Position numbers and translations under genes: made by a program
Assembly: GCF_000499205.1 (NCBI RefSeq)
Contig: NZ_AWUK01000037.1
Coordinates: 113,725 to 177,724 of the forward strand
From: Paenibacillus sp. MAEPY2
GTDB taxonomy: Bacteria; Bacillota; Bacilli; Paenibacillales; Paenibacillaceae
Length of the DNA stretch: 64,000 bases
Direction of reading: 5' to 3'
In this document: piece by piece, positions 16,310-24,116 of the stretch
Numbering within the stretch: position 1 is the first letter of the stretch
Layout: every line of letters starts with the position of its first letter
Notes under the pieces: generated by a model
Database searches by the model: none
Told to the model about the DNA's origin: nothing
Seen by the model: only the letters and a program-made list of their open reading frames with translations

Positions 16310-16444
16310 GCATCCAATAGAAAAAAAGCTCCTCCTCCGGTTGGAATGGTATACCATGGACTGTTAAAATCAATATATCGCTTTTGAATTGGATTGCTAT
16401 CGCTACATATCCTCCTATCTTCGAAGAAGGGAAGAATTCTACAT

Positions 16445-17695
16445 ATGACAACAGCGCTGCGCATGAATAAGAAAATCGTTCGGCGATTTTTGCTGCAAAC
16501 GCAATCTTTATTGGGACGTTGGCCCGCCGCTTCCTTGCCTTCGGGTCCTGAACAGGTCATGCGCCTGATTCGATCCCTTGGCTGTGTTCAGATTGATCCT
16601 GTCGCTGCCGTAACCGGAAACCAGCATTTGGTGCTGAGTGCTCGTGATTCTGGATATACCTCCGATGATTTACATACCTTGCTGAGTGATCACAGAGTGT
16701 TTGAATATTTTGCTAACGCCGCATGTGTTATTCCGATGGAAGACTATGCTCTGTTTGAACCCGTTCGTGCCCGATTACGGGATCGTTTGGAACCTTCCTT
16801 ACAAGGGCTGGAAAATACAGTGCAGCATGTGCTGAAGCGTTTGGAGGAAGAGGGGCCGTTACCCTCAAGAGCATTTCGTGCCATCGAACGAGTAAGCGGA
16901 TATTGGGACAGTGCGGATGTACCGAAAACAAAGGACACCACGTTAGCGTTAAACTTGCTGCTGGATTCCGCCGCCATTCGTGTCGTGGCAAGGCAGGGGA
17001 ATGAACGTTATTTTCATATTACGGAATCCGGGCTGCGGGAGCAGGGCCAATCCATGACATCGGATATCGATATATTGACTCAAAAGCAGGCTCTGATGGA
17101 CAAGTACATTCACGCATATCGGGTCGTGGACGCGAGAGATCCACGGTTGGGCTGGATGAAATCCACCGCTGCGGAACGTCGGAATGATATAGCTGCACGT
17201 GTCGCAGATGGGCGAATGATCCCGCTGGAGGTGGAGGACGTTGCGACGCCTTATTACATTCGCGCAGAAGATGAAGAGATGTTGCGTGAGATGGAAAGGG
17301 AAGAAACGCATTATGATCCATCAGGCCCGGTACGATTCCTGCCCCCGCTGGACAACCTGCTGTGGAGACGGGAACGGGTTGTGGATTTATTTGATTTTCA
17401 TTATAAGTGGGAGATTTACACCCCAGAGGTGAAACGAACCTACGGATATTACGCGATGCCCATTCTTCACGGAGATCGGCTGATTGGACGCATGGACCCA
17501 CGACTGGATCGCAAAACGGGCGTACTAACGGTTCGGTTATTATCGATGGAAGAGACTGCTCCGCCTGTGGAGGAATGGATTTCCGATTTTCGAGAGGGAC
17601 TCCAATTATTTGCAACCATACATGGAGCACGATCCATTACGGTAGAGAAGACGGTGCCGAAGGGGTTAAAAAAGCAACTTAAGTCAATTTTATAG
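16445..17695 (+). CDS. YcaQ-like winged-helix DNA glycosylase family protein
   Basis: A 416-residue protein of the HTH_42/YcaQ (AlkX-like) family. E. coli YcaQ unhooks DNA interstrand crosslinks. Visible features are the N-terminal LGCVQIDPVAAVTGNQHLVL, the FEYFANAACVIPMEDY block, a winged-helix part around PLPSRAFRAIERVSGYW, and the C-terminal region KWEIYTPEVKRTYGYYAMPILHGDRLIGRMDPRLDR (residues about 320-355), a family hallmark. In YcaQ a Gln-x-Asp motif is catalytic, and QID at about residue 47 fits. ATG 16445 lies after GAAGAAGGGA; upstream in-frame codons to 16394 lack a site. A DNA repair role is inferred from family. Confidence 0.82.
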   Translation: MTTALRMNKKIVRRFLLQTQSLLGRWPAASLPSGPEQVMRLIRSLGCVQIDPVAAVTGNQHLVLSARDSGYTSDDLHTLLSDHRVFEYFANAACVIPMEDYALFEPVRARLRDRLEPSLQGLENTVQHVLKRLEEEGPLPSRAFRAIERVSGYWDSADVPKTKDTTLALNLLLDSAAIRVVARQGNERYFHITESGLREQGQSMTSDIDILTQKQALMDKYIHAYRVVDARDPRLGWMKSTAAERRNDIAARVADGRMIPLEVEDVATPYYIRAEDEEMLREMEREETHYDPSGPVRFLPPLDNLLWRRERVVDLFDFHYKWEIYTPEVKRTYGYYAMPILHGDRLIGRMDPRLDRKTGVLTVRLLSMEETAPPVEEWISDFREGLQLFATIHGARSITVEKTVPKGLKKQLKSIL

Positions 17696-17709
17696 AATCA
17701 GTAGACAAC

Positions 17710-17732
17710 AAAAAGGGGAGCAATAGCTCCCC
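17710..17732 (-). terminator. Terminator of fabV
   Basis: GGGGAGC (17715-17721) pairs with GCTCCCC (17726-17732). The A run at 17710-17714 gives a U tract on the minus-strand transcript. Confidence 0.75.
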
Positions 17733-17792
17733 AAAGGATGATCTGGACTTGTACTAAACCTGGTTACTACAGTCCCTCAGCAAGATTGGTTT

Positions 17793-18986
17793 TCAATAAC
17801 GCTGATGCAGTACTTCAACGTTCGGATCAACATCTGCTTCATAATCCACGCCGTCGGTTTCGAAACCAAACAGTTGGAAGAACTCCTTACGGTACCCTTC
17901 CAGATCGGACAGATCATAGATGTTTTCGGTGTTCAGCTCGTTCCAGAGCTTCGCTACTTCTTCCTGAACGTCCGCTCTCATCTCCCAATCATCGATACGG
18001 ATGCGGCCTTTTGCGTCGGTCGGAACCTCCCCACCCGTATACAGACGGTCAGCAAACAAGCGTTGTAATTGCTCGATGCAGCCTTCGTGCAAGCCTTTTT
18101 CTTTCATGACTTTGTACAGTGCAGAGATATACAGCGGCACCACTGGAATTGCGGAGCTTGATTGGGTTACCAGCGCTTTGGCTACCGTGAGGTAAGCACG
18201 ACCACCTTTTGCACTCAAACGATCATTCAGCTTGTGTGCTGTCGCTTCCAGATGATTCTTGGCCTGACCGATGGAACCATCACGATAGATCGCATGCGTA
18301 AGTTCAGGACCGATATAAGAAAAGGCAATGGTTGTTGCATTGTCGGCGAGTACACCACCTTGTTGCAAGGCATCCATCCACAGTTCCCAATCATCTCCGC
18401 CCATCACGGCCACGGTCTGGCGGATTTCTTCATCGGAAGCTGGATCGATCGTAACGGACGTTACTTCTCCCGTATGGAAATTGACTGTTTTGTTGGTGTA
18501 CGATTGTCCAATCGGTTTAAGCACGGAGTTGAATACTTCACCGGTGTTCGGATCGGTACGGCGTGCCGAGGCTACGCTATAAACGACCAAGTCAACTTGA
18601 CCGAGTTCACTGCGAATCAGTTCAACGGTTTTTTCTCTTGTTTCGTTGGCAAAGGCATCACCTGTGATGCTGTACGATTTCAGTCCTGCTTCTTCCGCAG
18701 CTTTCTCAAATGCAGCGGAGTTGTACCAGCCTGCTGAAGCCGTACGTTTTTCAGTGGAGCTGCTCGGGCGGTAAATGCCAATGGTATTGGCTCCGGCACC
18801 AAATGCGGATACGACACGCGAAGCGAGTCCATATCCAGTGGAGGCTCCAATGACGAGGACGTTACGTGGTCCGTTCAATTGCGGTTTGGATTTTACATAA
18901 TCAATTTGTTCCTGCACTTGTGCAGCACAGCCTACAGGATGGGAAGTTGTACAAATAAAACCACGTGTTCTTGGTTTGATAATCAT
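17793..18986 (-). CDS. fabV: Trans-2-enoyl-ACP (CoA) reductase FabV
   Basis: Catalyses the last reduction of fatty acid elongation with NADH; FabV is naturally insensitive to triclosan. The 397-residue length is normal. The NADH-binding motif VLVIGASTGYGLASR (about 42-57), SVASARRTDP, and the extended short-chain-dehydrogenase active site Y-x8-K in YRDGSIGQAK are all present. RGFICTTSHPVGC at the N-terminus is family-typical. AAAGGA lies about 10 nt before ATG 18986. A perfect palindrome (19075-19092) upstream may be an operator. It appears monocistronic, with its own terminator. Confidence 0.95.
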   Translation of the reverse strand: MIIKPRTRGFICTTSHPVGCAAQVQEQIDYVKSKPQLNGPRNVLVIGASTGYGLASRVVSAFGAGANTIGIYRPSSSTEKRTASAGWYNSAAFEKAAEEAGLKSYSITGDAFANETREKTVELIRSELGQVDLVVYSVASARRTDPNTGEVFNSVLKPIGQSYTNKTVNFHTGEVTSVTIDPASDEEIRQTVAVMGGDDWELWMDALQQGGVLADNATTIAFSYIGPELTHAIYRDGSIGQAKNHLEATAHKLNDRLSAKGGRAYLTVAKALVTQSSSAIPVVPLYISALYKVMKEKGLHEGCIEQLQRLFADRLYTGGEVPTDAKGRIRIDDWEMRADVQEEVAKLWNELNTENIYDLSDLEGYRKEFFQLFGFETDGVDYEADVDPNVEVLHQRY

Positions 18987-19074
18987 TCATTTGCATCCTT
19001 TCATATTCAACTCTTGTTCATCATTAATGGATCATGCTCTTGTACATACCTTCTTATTGTAAAACAATTGCCTC

Positions 19075-19092
19075 CGAAACGGAACCGTTTCG
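19075..19092. promoter_or_regulatory. Perfect 18-bp palindrome between fabV and the TPR regulator gene
   Basis: CGAAACGG-AA-CCGTTTCG is a perfect inverted repeat with 8-bp arms, about 90 nt upstream of fabV. On the minus strand a TACAAT-type -10 lies downstream of it, so the palindrome would overlap or sit just upstream of the -35. It looks like the site of a dimeric repressor (TetR-type sites are similar), but the protein is unknown. Confidence 0.5.
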
Positions 19093-19150
19093 ATGGATTT
19101 GGCTATAAGGCGGTATTTCGACTTCGCATCCGGGATGCTATTATATTAAT

Positions 19151-19221
19151 TTGAATTAAACATTTACACGATAACGGTGAGGGAAGAACAAAACTGGAGA
19201 AGCGAAGGGTTCGCCTTTATC
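19151..19221 (+). repeat. RNA-like repeat element, copy 1 (5' UTR of the TPR regulator)
   Basis: A 71-nt stretch aligns without gaps to 63867-63937 with 60 identical positions. The core ACACGATAACGG is identical, and a short hairpin (GCGAA-GGG-TTCGC here, GCGGA-GCG-TTCGC in copy 2) keeps its pairing, then TTCGCCTTTATC is identical. It ends 18 nt before the ATG of the downstream gene and overlaps no real coding frame. Confidence 0.65.
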
Positions 19222-19239
19222 CTGAAAGGAAGACTAGCC

Positions 19240-20520
19240 ATGCTGAAGGAACGGATTGAATTTCTGAGCAAAAGAAAGCAAATCTCCCGCAAAGACCTCG
19301 TGGAAGGTCTGGTCACGCAGGCTCACTTTGCCAATATTCTGGCTGATCGTTATCCACTCCCTGAAGATCTGGCAGAGGCTGTTGCGTTACGTCTTGGCGT
19401 TACGTCTTCCTATCTGTTAAATGCTTCTGCACAGGATGAGGAAACACTGGCGCGGGCAGAGGCTATTTTTGAACAAATGTCAGTGCCAGCTTCAGTGATA
19501 GCAGAAGATATTGTGCACGCGCTGGAGGATCGGGATGATGCGCTGACAGTAGAGCTGACCACGGCCTTGATGAAGGCGGTCTACTATCAGCAACTAAATG
19601 ATGCAGCAGCTCATGAATATATACATATGTCCTATCTGAATTTTTATCTGGAGAAATACGGTCGTCCTGATGATGTAGATTTGCCGCATCCGCTGGCGAA
19701 GGCGTTATTATATTACAAAGTGCAATACTATCGTTCCAAGCTCGCCTATGTGGATGTGTTAACACATGCAACCAGACTGAGTGAGCTGGCCCTTCCTGGA
19801 AGTGAATTCTGGCTATCTGTGCAAAATATCAAGATGGAAGCCTACATTCAGGTCAAACAGTACGAAGAGGCCAAGCAGGTGTTTGATCTCACCATGAGAC
19901 ATGTCTATGATCAGCGGCTGTTTCATCGCTTGTCCGGATTATATGTGGCGTACAGCGGATATTGCTTTGCGATGGGACTGGTACAGGAGGCACTCTCGGC
20001 ATTGACCATGGCAGAGGCGAATCTGGTGTATGCCGGGAATCAGGGCGATCTGGTCACCGCCATTGCGAATAATCGGATTGTTATGTTAACGATGACGGGG
20101 GAGCTGGATCAGGCCCAGTCGGAGATCGAGCGATTCGAATCCCTGTTGCAGCAGGAACCCGAAGAAACCCAGCAGGCCATGAAGCCGTTAGTGAGTGTGT
20201 ATCGGTGTGAAGTGGCTCTGGCACGAAAGAACTGGGGTGTACTTGCGCAGAGTATAGATCAACTGCTCCAATGTGCATCGACTTCGGATCAGCAGATGAG
20301 TGCAACATTCTACCAGAGCCAGCTGGCTCTTGCACATGGAGATCGTGAAGTGTTCATGGAGCGTGCGCTCGCGTGTCTGCCTTATTTTGAGTCCGTACAG
20401 CATGTCATGCGACTTGAACCTTTATATGAGGGAATAGCTGTGGTGTCTGAGGATCAGCGAAAATATAAGGAAGCCGCCATGTATTATCGGAAGCTGGTCT
20501 ACCTGTTACGCAAAAAATAG
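19240..20520 (+). CDS. HTH plus TPR-type transcriptional regulator
   Basis: A 426-residue protein. The first 65 residues (MLKERIEFLSKRKQIS...LAEAVALRLGV) look like a degenerate XRE-type helix-turn-helix, and the rest is all-helical with tetratricopeptide-like repeats (for example QYEEAKQVFDLTM, GLVQEALSALTMAEANLVYA, KYKEAAMYYRKLVYLL). The layout matches RNPP-like or Paenibacillus multi-copy regulators, some of which bind signalling peptides. No pheromone-like gene was found right downstream. ATG 19240 follows GAAAGGA (19224-19230). The gene lies directly behind repeat element copy 1, which may regulate it. Ligand and targets are unknown. Confidence 0.75.
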   Translation: MLKERIEFLSKRKQISRKDLVEGLVTQAHFANILADRYPLPEDLAEAVALRLGVTSSYLLNASAQDEETLARAEAIFEQMSVPASVIAEDIVHALEDRDDALTVELTTALMKAVYYQQLNDAAAHEYIHMSYLNFYLEKYGRPDDVDLPHPLAKALLYYKVQYYRSKLAYVDVLTHATRLSELALPGSEFWLSVQNIKMEAYIQVKQYEEAKQVFDLTMRHVYDQRLFHRLSGLYVAYSGYCFAMGLVQEALSALTMAEANLVYAGNQGDLVTAIANNRIVMLTMTGELDQAQSEIERFESLLQQEPEETQQAMKPLVSVYRCEVALARKNWGVLAQSIDQLLQCASTSDQQMSATFYQSQLALAHGDREVFMERALACLPYFESVQHVMRLEPLYEGIAVVSEDQRKYKEAAMYYRKLVYLLRKK

Positions 20521-20525
20521 ATCAA

Positions 20526-20552
20526 AAAATGGCTTGAAACAGCCGTTTTTTT
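20526..20552 (+). terminator. Terminator after the TPR regulator
   Basis: AATGGCT (20528-20534) pairs with AGCCGTT (20541-20547) across a 6-nt loop and is followed by T. Confidence 0.7.
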
Positions 20553-20613
20553 GCCTGATTTTGTTCAATACCCGTGCATTAGGCACAAAATATGCCTCCC
20601 AACCTTTCATTTA

Positions 20614-20638
20614 AGAGTCGTTTTACGGCTCTTTTTTT
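20614..20638 (+). terminator. Second terminator
   Basis: An 8-bp stem (20614-20621 with 20625-20632) is followed by six or more T. Confidence 0.7.
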
Positions 20639-20662
20639 GCGGAATCAACCAAAAAGCATGCT

Positions 20663-20710
20663 AAAGAAACGAAAATTCAGTGGTTTAAACGCCGGAAGTT
20701 TCGTTTCTTT
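20663..20710. repeat. Long hairpin with AAAGAAACGAAA arms
   Basis: AAAGAAACGAAA (20663-20674) is perfectly complementary to 20699-20710, with a few further inner pairs. It is the third hairpin in 190 nt and lies just upstream of the gene at 20797. It could be a terminator remnant or a protective structure. Confidence 0.5.
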
Positions 20711-20796
20711 TGTATGCAGTCAAAAGGGTATTCAAGGACAAGCCGTGCTGTTTATACTTTAACTATAACCAAAAACAAAAAAACGAGGTGCTTATT

Positions 20797-21213
20797 ATGG
20801 GATGGTTTGGTAAAAAGAACAAACAGGAAGATGCGATTGCCAAGGCGGATAAAATGATGAACAAAGGTCTTAGCGGCATGATGATGAAAGGTTTCGTATC
20901 TAAGGAGCATCGGGAGTTGATCAATCAGAGCCTCGATTCGGCGAAGCAGGCACAACTGGCAGGAAGCGGCTCCCTTCCGTTAACTGCAACAGCCACGGTA
21001 ATCACGATAACCGATACAGGCAAGTTGATCAATTTTGATCCAATTGTTGTGCTTGTTCTGGATGTGACAGAGACGAACGGCAATCAGTATCAGCGAACAC
21101 TGGAAACATTGGTGTCCAAGATGCAGATTCCACGCGTGGGAGATCGGGTGGGTTTGGGCCAAAATCCGGCGAATCCATCCGAGCTGATCTACATGGGATT
21201 GTTATCTGACTAG
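20797..21213 (+). CDS. Small protein with one copy of a beta domain shared with its neighbour
   Basis: A 138-residue soluble protein that I cannot assign. The N-terminal half (MGWFGKKNKQEDAIAKADKM) is basic, Met-rich and helical. The C-terminal half (about 62-135) is a beta-rich unit (ATATVITITDTGKLINFDP ... RVGDRVGLGQNPANPSEL). The same pattern occurs twice in the next protein (21298-22092). GAGGTG sits 6 nt before ATG 20797. A -10-like TATACT lies upstream. The two genes are 84 nt apart and probably an operon. Confidence 0.7.
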   Translation: MGWFGKKNKQEDAIAKADKMMNKGLSGMMMKGFVSKEHRELINQSLDSAKQAQLAGSGSLPLTATATVITITDTGKLINFDPIVVLVLDVTETNGNQYQRTLETLVSKMQIPRVGDRVGLGQNPANPSELIYMGLLSD

Positions 21214-21297
21214 AAGGTTCTTGAGGGAAGAGAGAGTTCTATCATTTAGAGAATACAGTTAACAACGGAAAATAGAGATATAGAGAGGGTGGGGCAG

Positions 21298-22092
21298 ATG
21301 GTGGGATTTCTGAGATTGGTTGGTGTGCTGACTGTATTCGGGGTAGGGTTCTCCCCATTTCTGGCACAACAGTTGTGGAATGATCCTTTTATTATCATGC
21401 AGGCATGGTGGTATAAACCGGCCATTTTTGCCGGATTCGGGCTGATCTTTATTCCCGCCATTTTGGGTAATATCTTCGGCGTGGGGCGGGTGAAGTCAGG
21501 ATTACCGGCGGTTGGTGTCATTCAGAGCGTCAAGCAGACGGGAACGTATATTAATGAACAGCCGGAAGTCCGATTGGGTCTGACCGTTTCGCGCAAAGGC
21601 CGTGAGAAATACGATACCGAACTGAGAACCATTATCCCGTTGACATCCATGGCCCAGTTCCAGCCAGGCAGCTTCGTCCCGTTAGTGGTCTCCATGAAGG
21701 ATGAGCGCAAGGTAGGGCTTGATCTGAAAGGCCATCTGTCGCAGGAAGATATGCAGCAATTGCTGAATGAGAAGATGGTGCAGCAAGGTGTAGCACCTGA
21801 GATGATGGATATTGCAAGAACGGGCGAGAAAGCGATGGCCAAAATTTTGGATGTTACTCCGCTTGGAAGCGCAGGTAATGGCAAAATCAAACTTCAGCTT
21901 ACGCTTAGTGTAACAAAGTCAAATGGAGAGACGTTTAAGGTCACCACTCAAAAGGAGATTTCTCCATTTGCTCTGCATCAGGTTCAGCAAGGTCATATCA
22001 TTAACGTGATCTACTCAAAACAAGACCCGTCAAAATTGGTGCTGGCACTAAATATACAAGAGGGGCAATTAAGTGACCTGTTCTCATCCTGA
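21298..22092 (+). CDS. Membrane protein with two tandem beta domains
   Basis: A 264-residue protein. Two transmembrane helices (about 3-25 and 38-60) are followed by two cytoplasmic-type beta domains at about 68-145 and 175-255. Each follows the pattern A-x-x-x-I-x-x-V-x-x-T/L-G, then a Leu-rich strand, then a G-x-x-V turn and D/N-P-x-x-L near its end. The same unit is present once in the preceding 138-residue protein. No enzyme motif was seen. I chose ATG 21298 rather than GTG 21289, because the purine-rich site (GAGAGGGTGGGG) overlaps the GTG. A terminator follows at 22107. Confidence 0.7.
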   Translation: MVGFLRLVGVLTVFGVGFSPFLAQQLWNDPFIIMQAWWYKPAIFAGFGLIFIPAILGNIFGVGRVKSGLPAVGVIQSVKQTGTYINEQPEVRLGLTVSRKGREKYDTELRTIIPLTSMAQFQPGSFVPLVVSMKDERKVGLDLKGHLSQEDMQQLLNEKMVQQGVAPEMMDIARTGEKAMAKILDVTPLGSAGNGKIKLQLTLSVTKSNGETFKVTTQKEISPFALHQVQQGHIINVIYSKQDPSKLVLALNIQEGQLSDLFSS

Positions 22093-22106
22093 TGGCTATC
22101 TGAAAT

Positions 22107-22154
22107 AAAGAACTTTAGACCATCACGATTCAAGTGACGGTCTAGGGTTCTTTT
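22107..22154. terminator. Terminator between convergent genes
   Basis: An extended stem of AAGAAC and TAGACC blocks with their complements (22107-22127 with 22134-22154, few mismatches) ends in TTTT on the plus strand. Confidence 0.75.
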
Positions 22155-22198
22155 GTGTATTTTGTTTTGGTGAGAATCTGGATGAGCTTTGCTTAAGA

Positions 22199-23014
22199 TC
22201 AAACGATCCCAAGGCGCATCCGATAAGAGAACAAAACTTCTCTTGATTCACCGGCAAATATGCGGGCAGCCAGCTGTCTGAACTCGTCTGCGATTGTGAG
22301 CAAATCAGTGGCTCCGAGTTTCACTGCCGTTTGCAAGCCGCCTTGGCTCAGGGCCAAATTGACATAACGATCTGCATCGAACGTTTCATGGTGATGAAAC
22401 ACAATTTCACGCGAATAACGGAACAAGTCGGACTGCTCTATCTGCTGCAAATGCCCGTCTTTACTCCATTTATGTGCCTGATTTTCCTGAGGCGCCAGAC
22501 TTGCTGCCCGATGATCTGCCTCCGTATTCAAATGCAGATAGGCTTGTTCCAGTTGCCAATCGATCACTGGCGGCCAGTCACAGTCGTAGGCTGCAAATAT
22601 GCCTCCTGGACGCAGTACACGTGCAAATTCATGCAGTGTGGATTGGGGCTCCATCCAGTGGAACGACTGTGAACAAGTCACGATATCGACACTGCCATCC
22701 GGTAGTCCCAGTTCGTGGGACAGACCGGATACAAAGCGGAGATGGTCCGGCTTGCCCGCAGCTTCCCACTTGGACTGCGCCACAGCTCTCATGTCGTCGC
22801 TTGGTTCCACGCCAATAACACGTTCTGCTTCATTTAACCAAATCCACGAAGATAATCCGGTACCACAGCCAACATCCGCGACCATGCGAGGTTTGCTGCC
22901 CAAATAATTCGTCAGAATATCCACGACTTCAGTGGGCGCAGCAGGTCGGTTCTGGTCATATAACGTACCAAAACCTTTGAATCGTTCCACATTATTACGT
23001 CTAATGTCTTGCAT
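22199..23014 (-). CDS. Class I SAM-dependent methyltransferase
   Basis: A 271-residue methyltransferase of the UbiE/Methyltransf_11 type. Motif I VADVGCGTGLSSWIW, the acidic motif VIGVEPSDDM, IVTCSQSFHWM and VLRPGGIFAAYD are all visible. Similar proteins methylate small molecules; the substrate is unknown. The length is typical. ATG 23014 is favoured over TTG 23020 because AAGGAGG (23022-23028) is then 7 nt away. It stands alone, convergent with the 21298 gene. Confidence 0.88.
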   Translation of the reverse strand: MQDIRRNNVERFKGFGTLYDQNRPAAPTEVVDILTNYLGSKPRMVADVGCGTGLSSWIWLNEAERVIGVEPSDDMRAVAQSKWEAAGKPDHLRFVSGLSHELGLPDGSVDIVTCSQSFHWMEPQSTLHEFARVLRPGGIFAAYDCDWPPVIDWQLEQAYLHLNTEADHRAASLAPQENQAHKWSKDGHLQQIEQSDLFRYSREIVFHHHETFDADRYVNLALSQGGLQTAVKLGATDLLTIADEFRQLAARIFAGESREVLFSYRMRLGIV

Positions 23015-23086
23015 GGACAAGCCTCCTTCAGGATATGAACGGATAGGAAAGCAAAAGATTCAAAAGATGATCAGAATTCCATTATA

Positions 23087-24028
23087 TCATTCATTTTTCA
23101 ACTCGTTGTTAACGACCTGTTGCAAATGTTCTACCGCTTTGATATGTCGTCTGAGCAATTCCTGTCCGATGTGAGGAGGTTTAACTACGGTCAGGTCTGA
23201 ACCGAACGACATCAGGAAGGAATACAGCCATTCGCCTTCATTCAGTTCAAGAGCGACGCGAAGCCTGCCGTCAGGCTCTTTTTCAACACGCGACGGCTCA
23301 AAAACATCATATACCCTGTACGAAATGGCATTGGAAAACAGCATTTCCATGGGAACCTGCGTGTTGGGCACAGGCTGCTCGCTATCTGTAGGTCCGGTGG
23401 TTGTATGCTGATCGAGTGGCCGTTGCAGCAGTGTAAGCTCGGAAACGCGCTTCATCTTAAAGGTCAGGGCTTCCGTCTGACCTGGCCTGTTCTGATCCTT
23501 TCCTTTGAAATACCAGGTATTGTTTTTAAATATTAATTTGATAGGGGCAATCGTCTCATCGCTGGGTTCCCCGTTGGAGTCCACATAGTGAAACGTAATC
23601 CATTGATTCGTAAATATCGCCTGCTTCACCTGATTGAACAGTTCCCTTTCCTGCAACGGAATGCTGCCCCATGGGGAGAAATCAAACTCGATCCAATCCA
23701 GCTTATGATCAAACAGGGTGGTTAAACGTTTGAGCATATGGGCAGTGTTGAGGTGAGGGATGGCGCTGACGCTATATAATCCAAGCAATATTTCATTCTG
23801 ATCGTCTTCCGACAAGAGGGATTTGTCCATGACAAAGTTGTCCATCAGATGAATACCGCCATGTTTTCCCGTGGTTGTGTATACGGGGATACCTGCTGCA
23901 CTCAGTCTGTCGATATCACGGTACACCGTGCGCACGGATATCTCGAACAAACGCGCGAGCTCGGGGGCGGTAGCTTTCTTTTTCTCCAATAACAGCAATA
24001 GCATTCTGAATAATCGGTTATTTTCCAT
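23087..24028 (-). CDS. HTH/WYL-domain (YafY-type) regulator of the GH1 gene
   Basis: A 313-residue regulator with an N-terminal HTH_11 winged helix (LEKKKATAPELARLFEIS, then VRTVYRDIDRLSAAGIPV) and a WYL domain near residues 130-200 (IKLIFKNNTWYFKGKD). It is divergent from the 6-phospho-beta-glucosidase gene, with only about 90 nt between starts. Two inverted repeats lie there (24044-24058 and 24072-24089), which suggests that it controls that gene and itself. The start is ATG 24028; the upstream in-frame codon at 24049 lies in the -10/operator region. The ligand is probably a sugar phosphate or another signal; this is inference. Confidence 0.85.
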   Translation of the reverse strand: MENNRLFRMLLLLLEKKKATAPELARLFEISVRTVYRDIDRLSAAGIPVYTTTGKHGGIHLMDNFVMDKSLLSEDDQNEILLGLYSVSAIPHLNTAHMLKRLTTLFDHKLDWIEFDFSPWGSIPLQERELFNQVKQAIFTNQWITFHYVDSNGEPSDETIAPIKLIFKNNTWYFKGKDQNRPGQTEALTFKMKRVSELTLLQRPLDQHTTTGPTDSEQPVPNTQVPMEMLFSNAISYRVYDVFEPSRVEKEPDGRLRVALELNEGEWLYSFLMSFGSDLTVVKPPHIGQELLRRHIKAVEHLQQVVNNELKNE

Positions 24029-24034
24029 GCCGAT

Positions 24035-24089
24035 ATTATACCATGACAATAGGTGTCAGGGTATGGGTGGTACACTGAATGTACAGTGT
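24035..24089. promoter_or_regulatory. Divergent control region of WYL regulator and GH1 gene
   Basis: It contains a TATAAT-type -10 on the minus strand (24040-24035), the inverted repeat TGACA-ATAGG-TGTCA (24044-24058), and ACACTG-AATGTA-CAGTGT (24072-24089). The first repeat has the TGACA-N5-TGTCA form seen upstream of other WYL/YafY-regulated genes. Confidence 0.55.
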
Positions 24090-24116
24090 TACGAAGATGA
24101 TAAGGAGGAATGGATG

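Noticed and set aside
17019..17630. 203-codon minus-strand frame
   Set aside because: It is a shadow of the YcaQ-like gene and its translation is Pro/Ser/Arg-rich without domain features.
18162..18737. 191-codon plus-strand frame
   Set aside because: It is antisense to fabV, whose motifs are complete, and its Cys/Phe-rich translation is typical of a shadow frame.
20592..20760. Short frame that could encode a signalling peptide behind the TPR regulator
   Set aside because: It runs through two hairpins including a terminator and has no signal-peptide-like hydrophobic segment or ribosome site.
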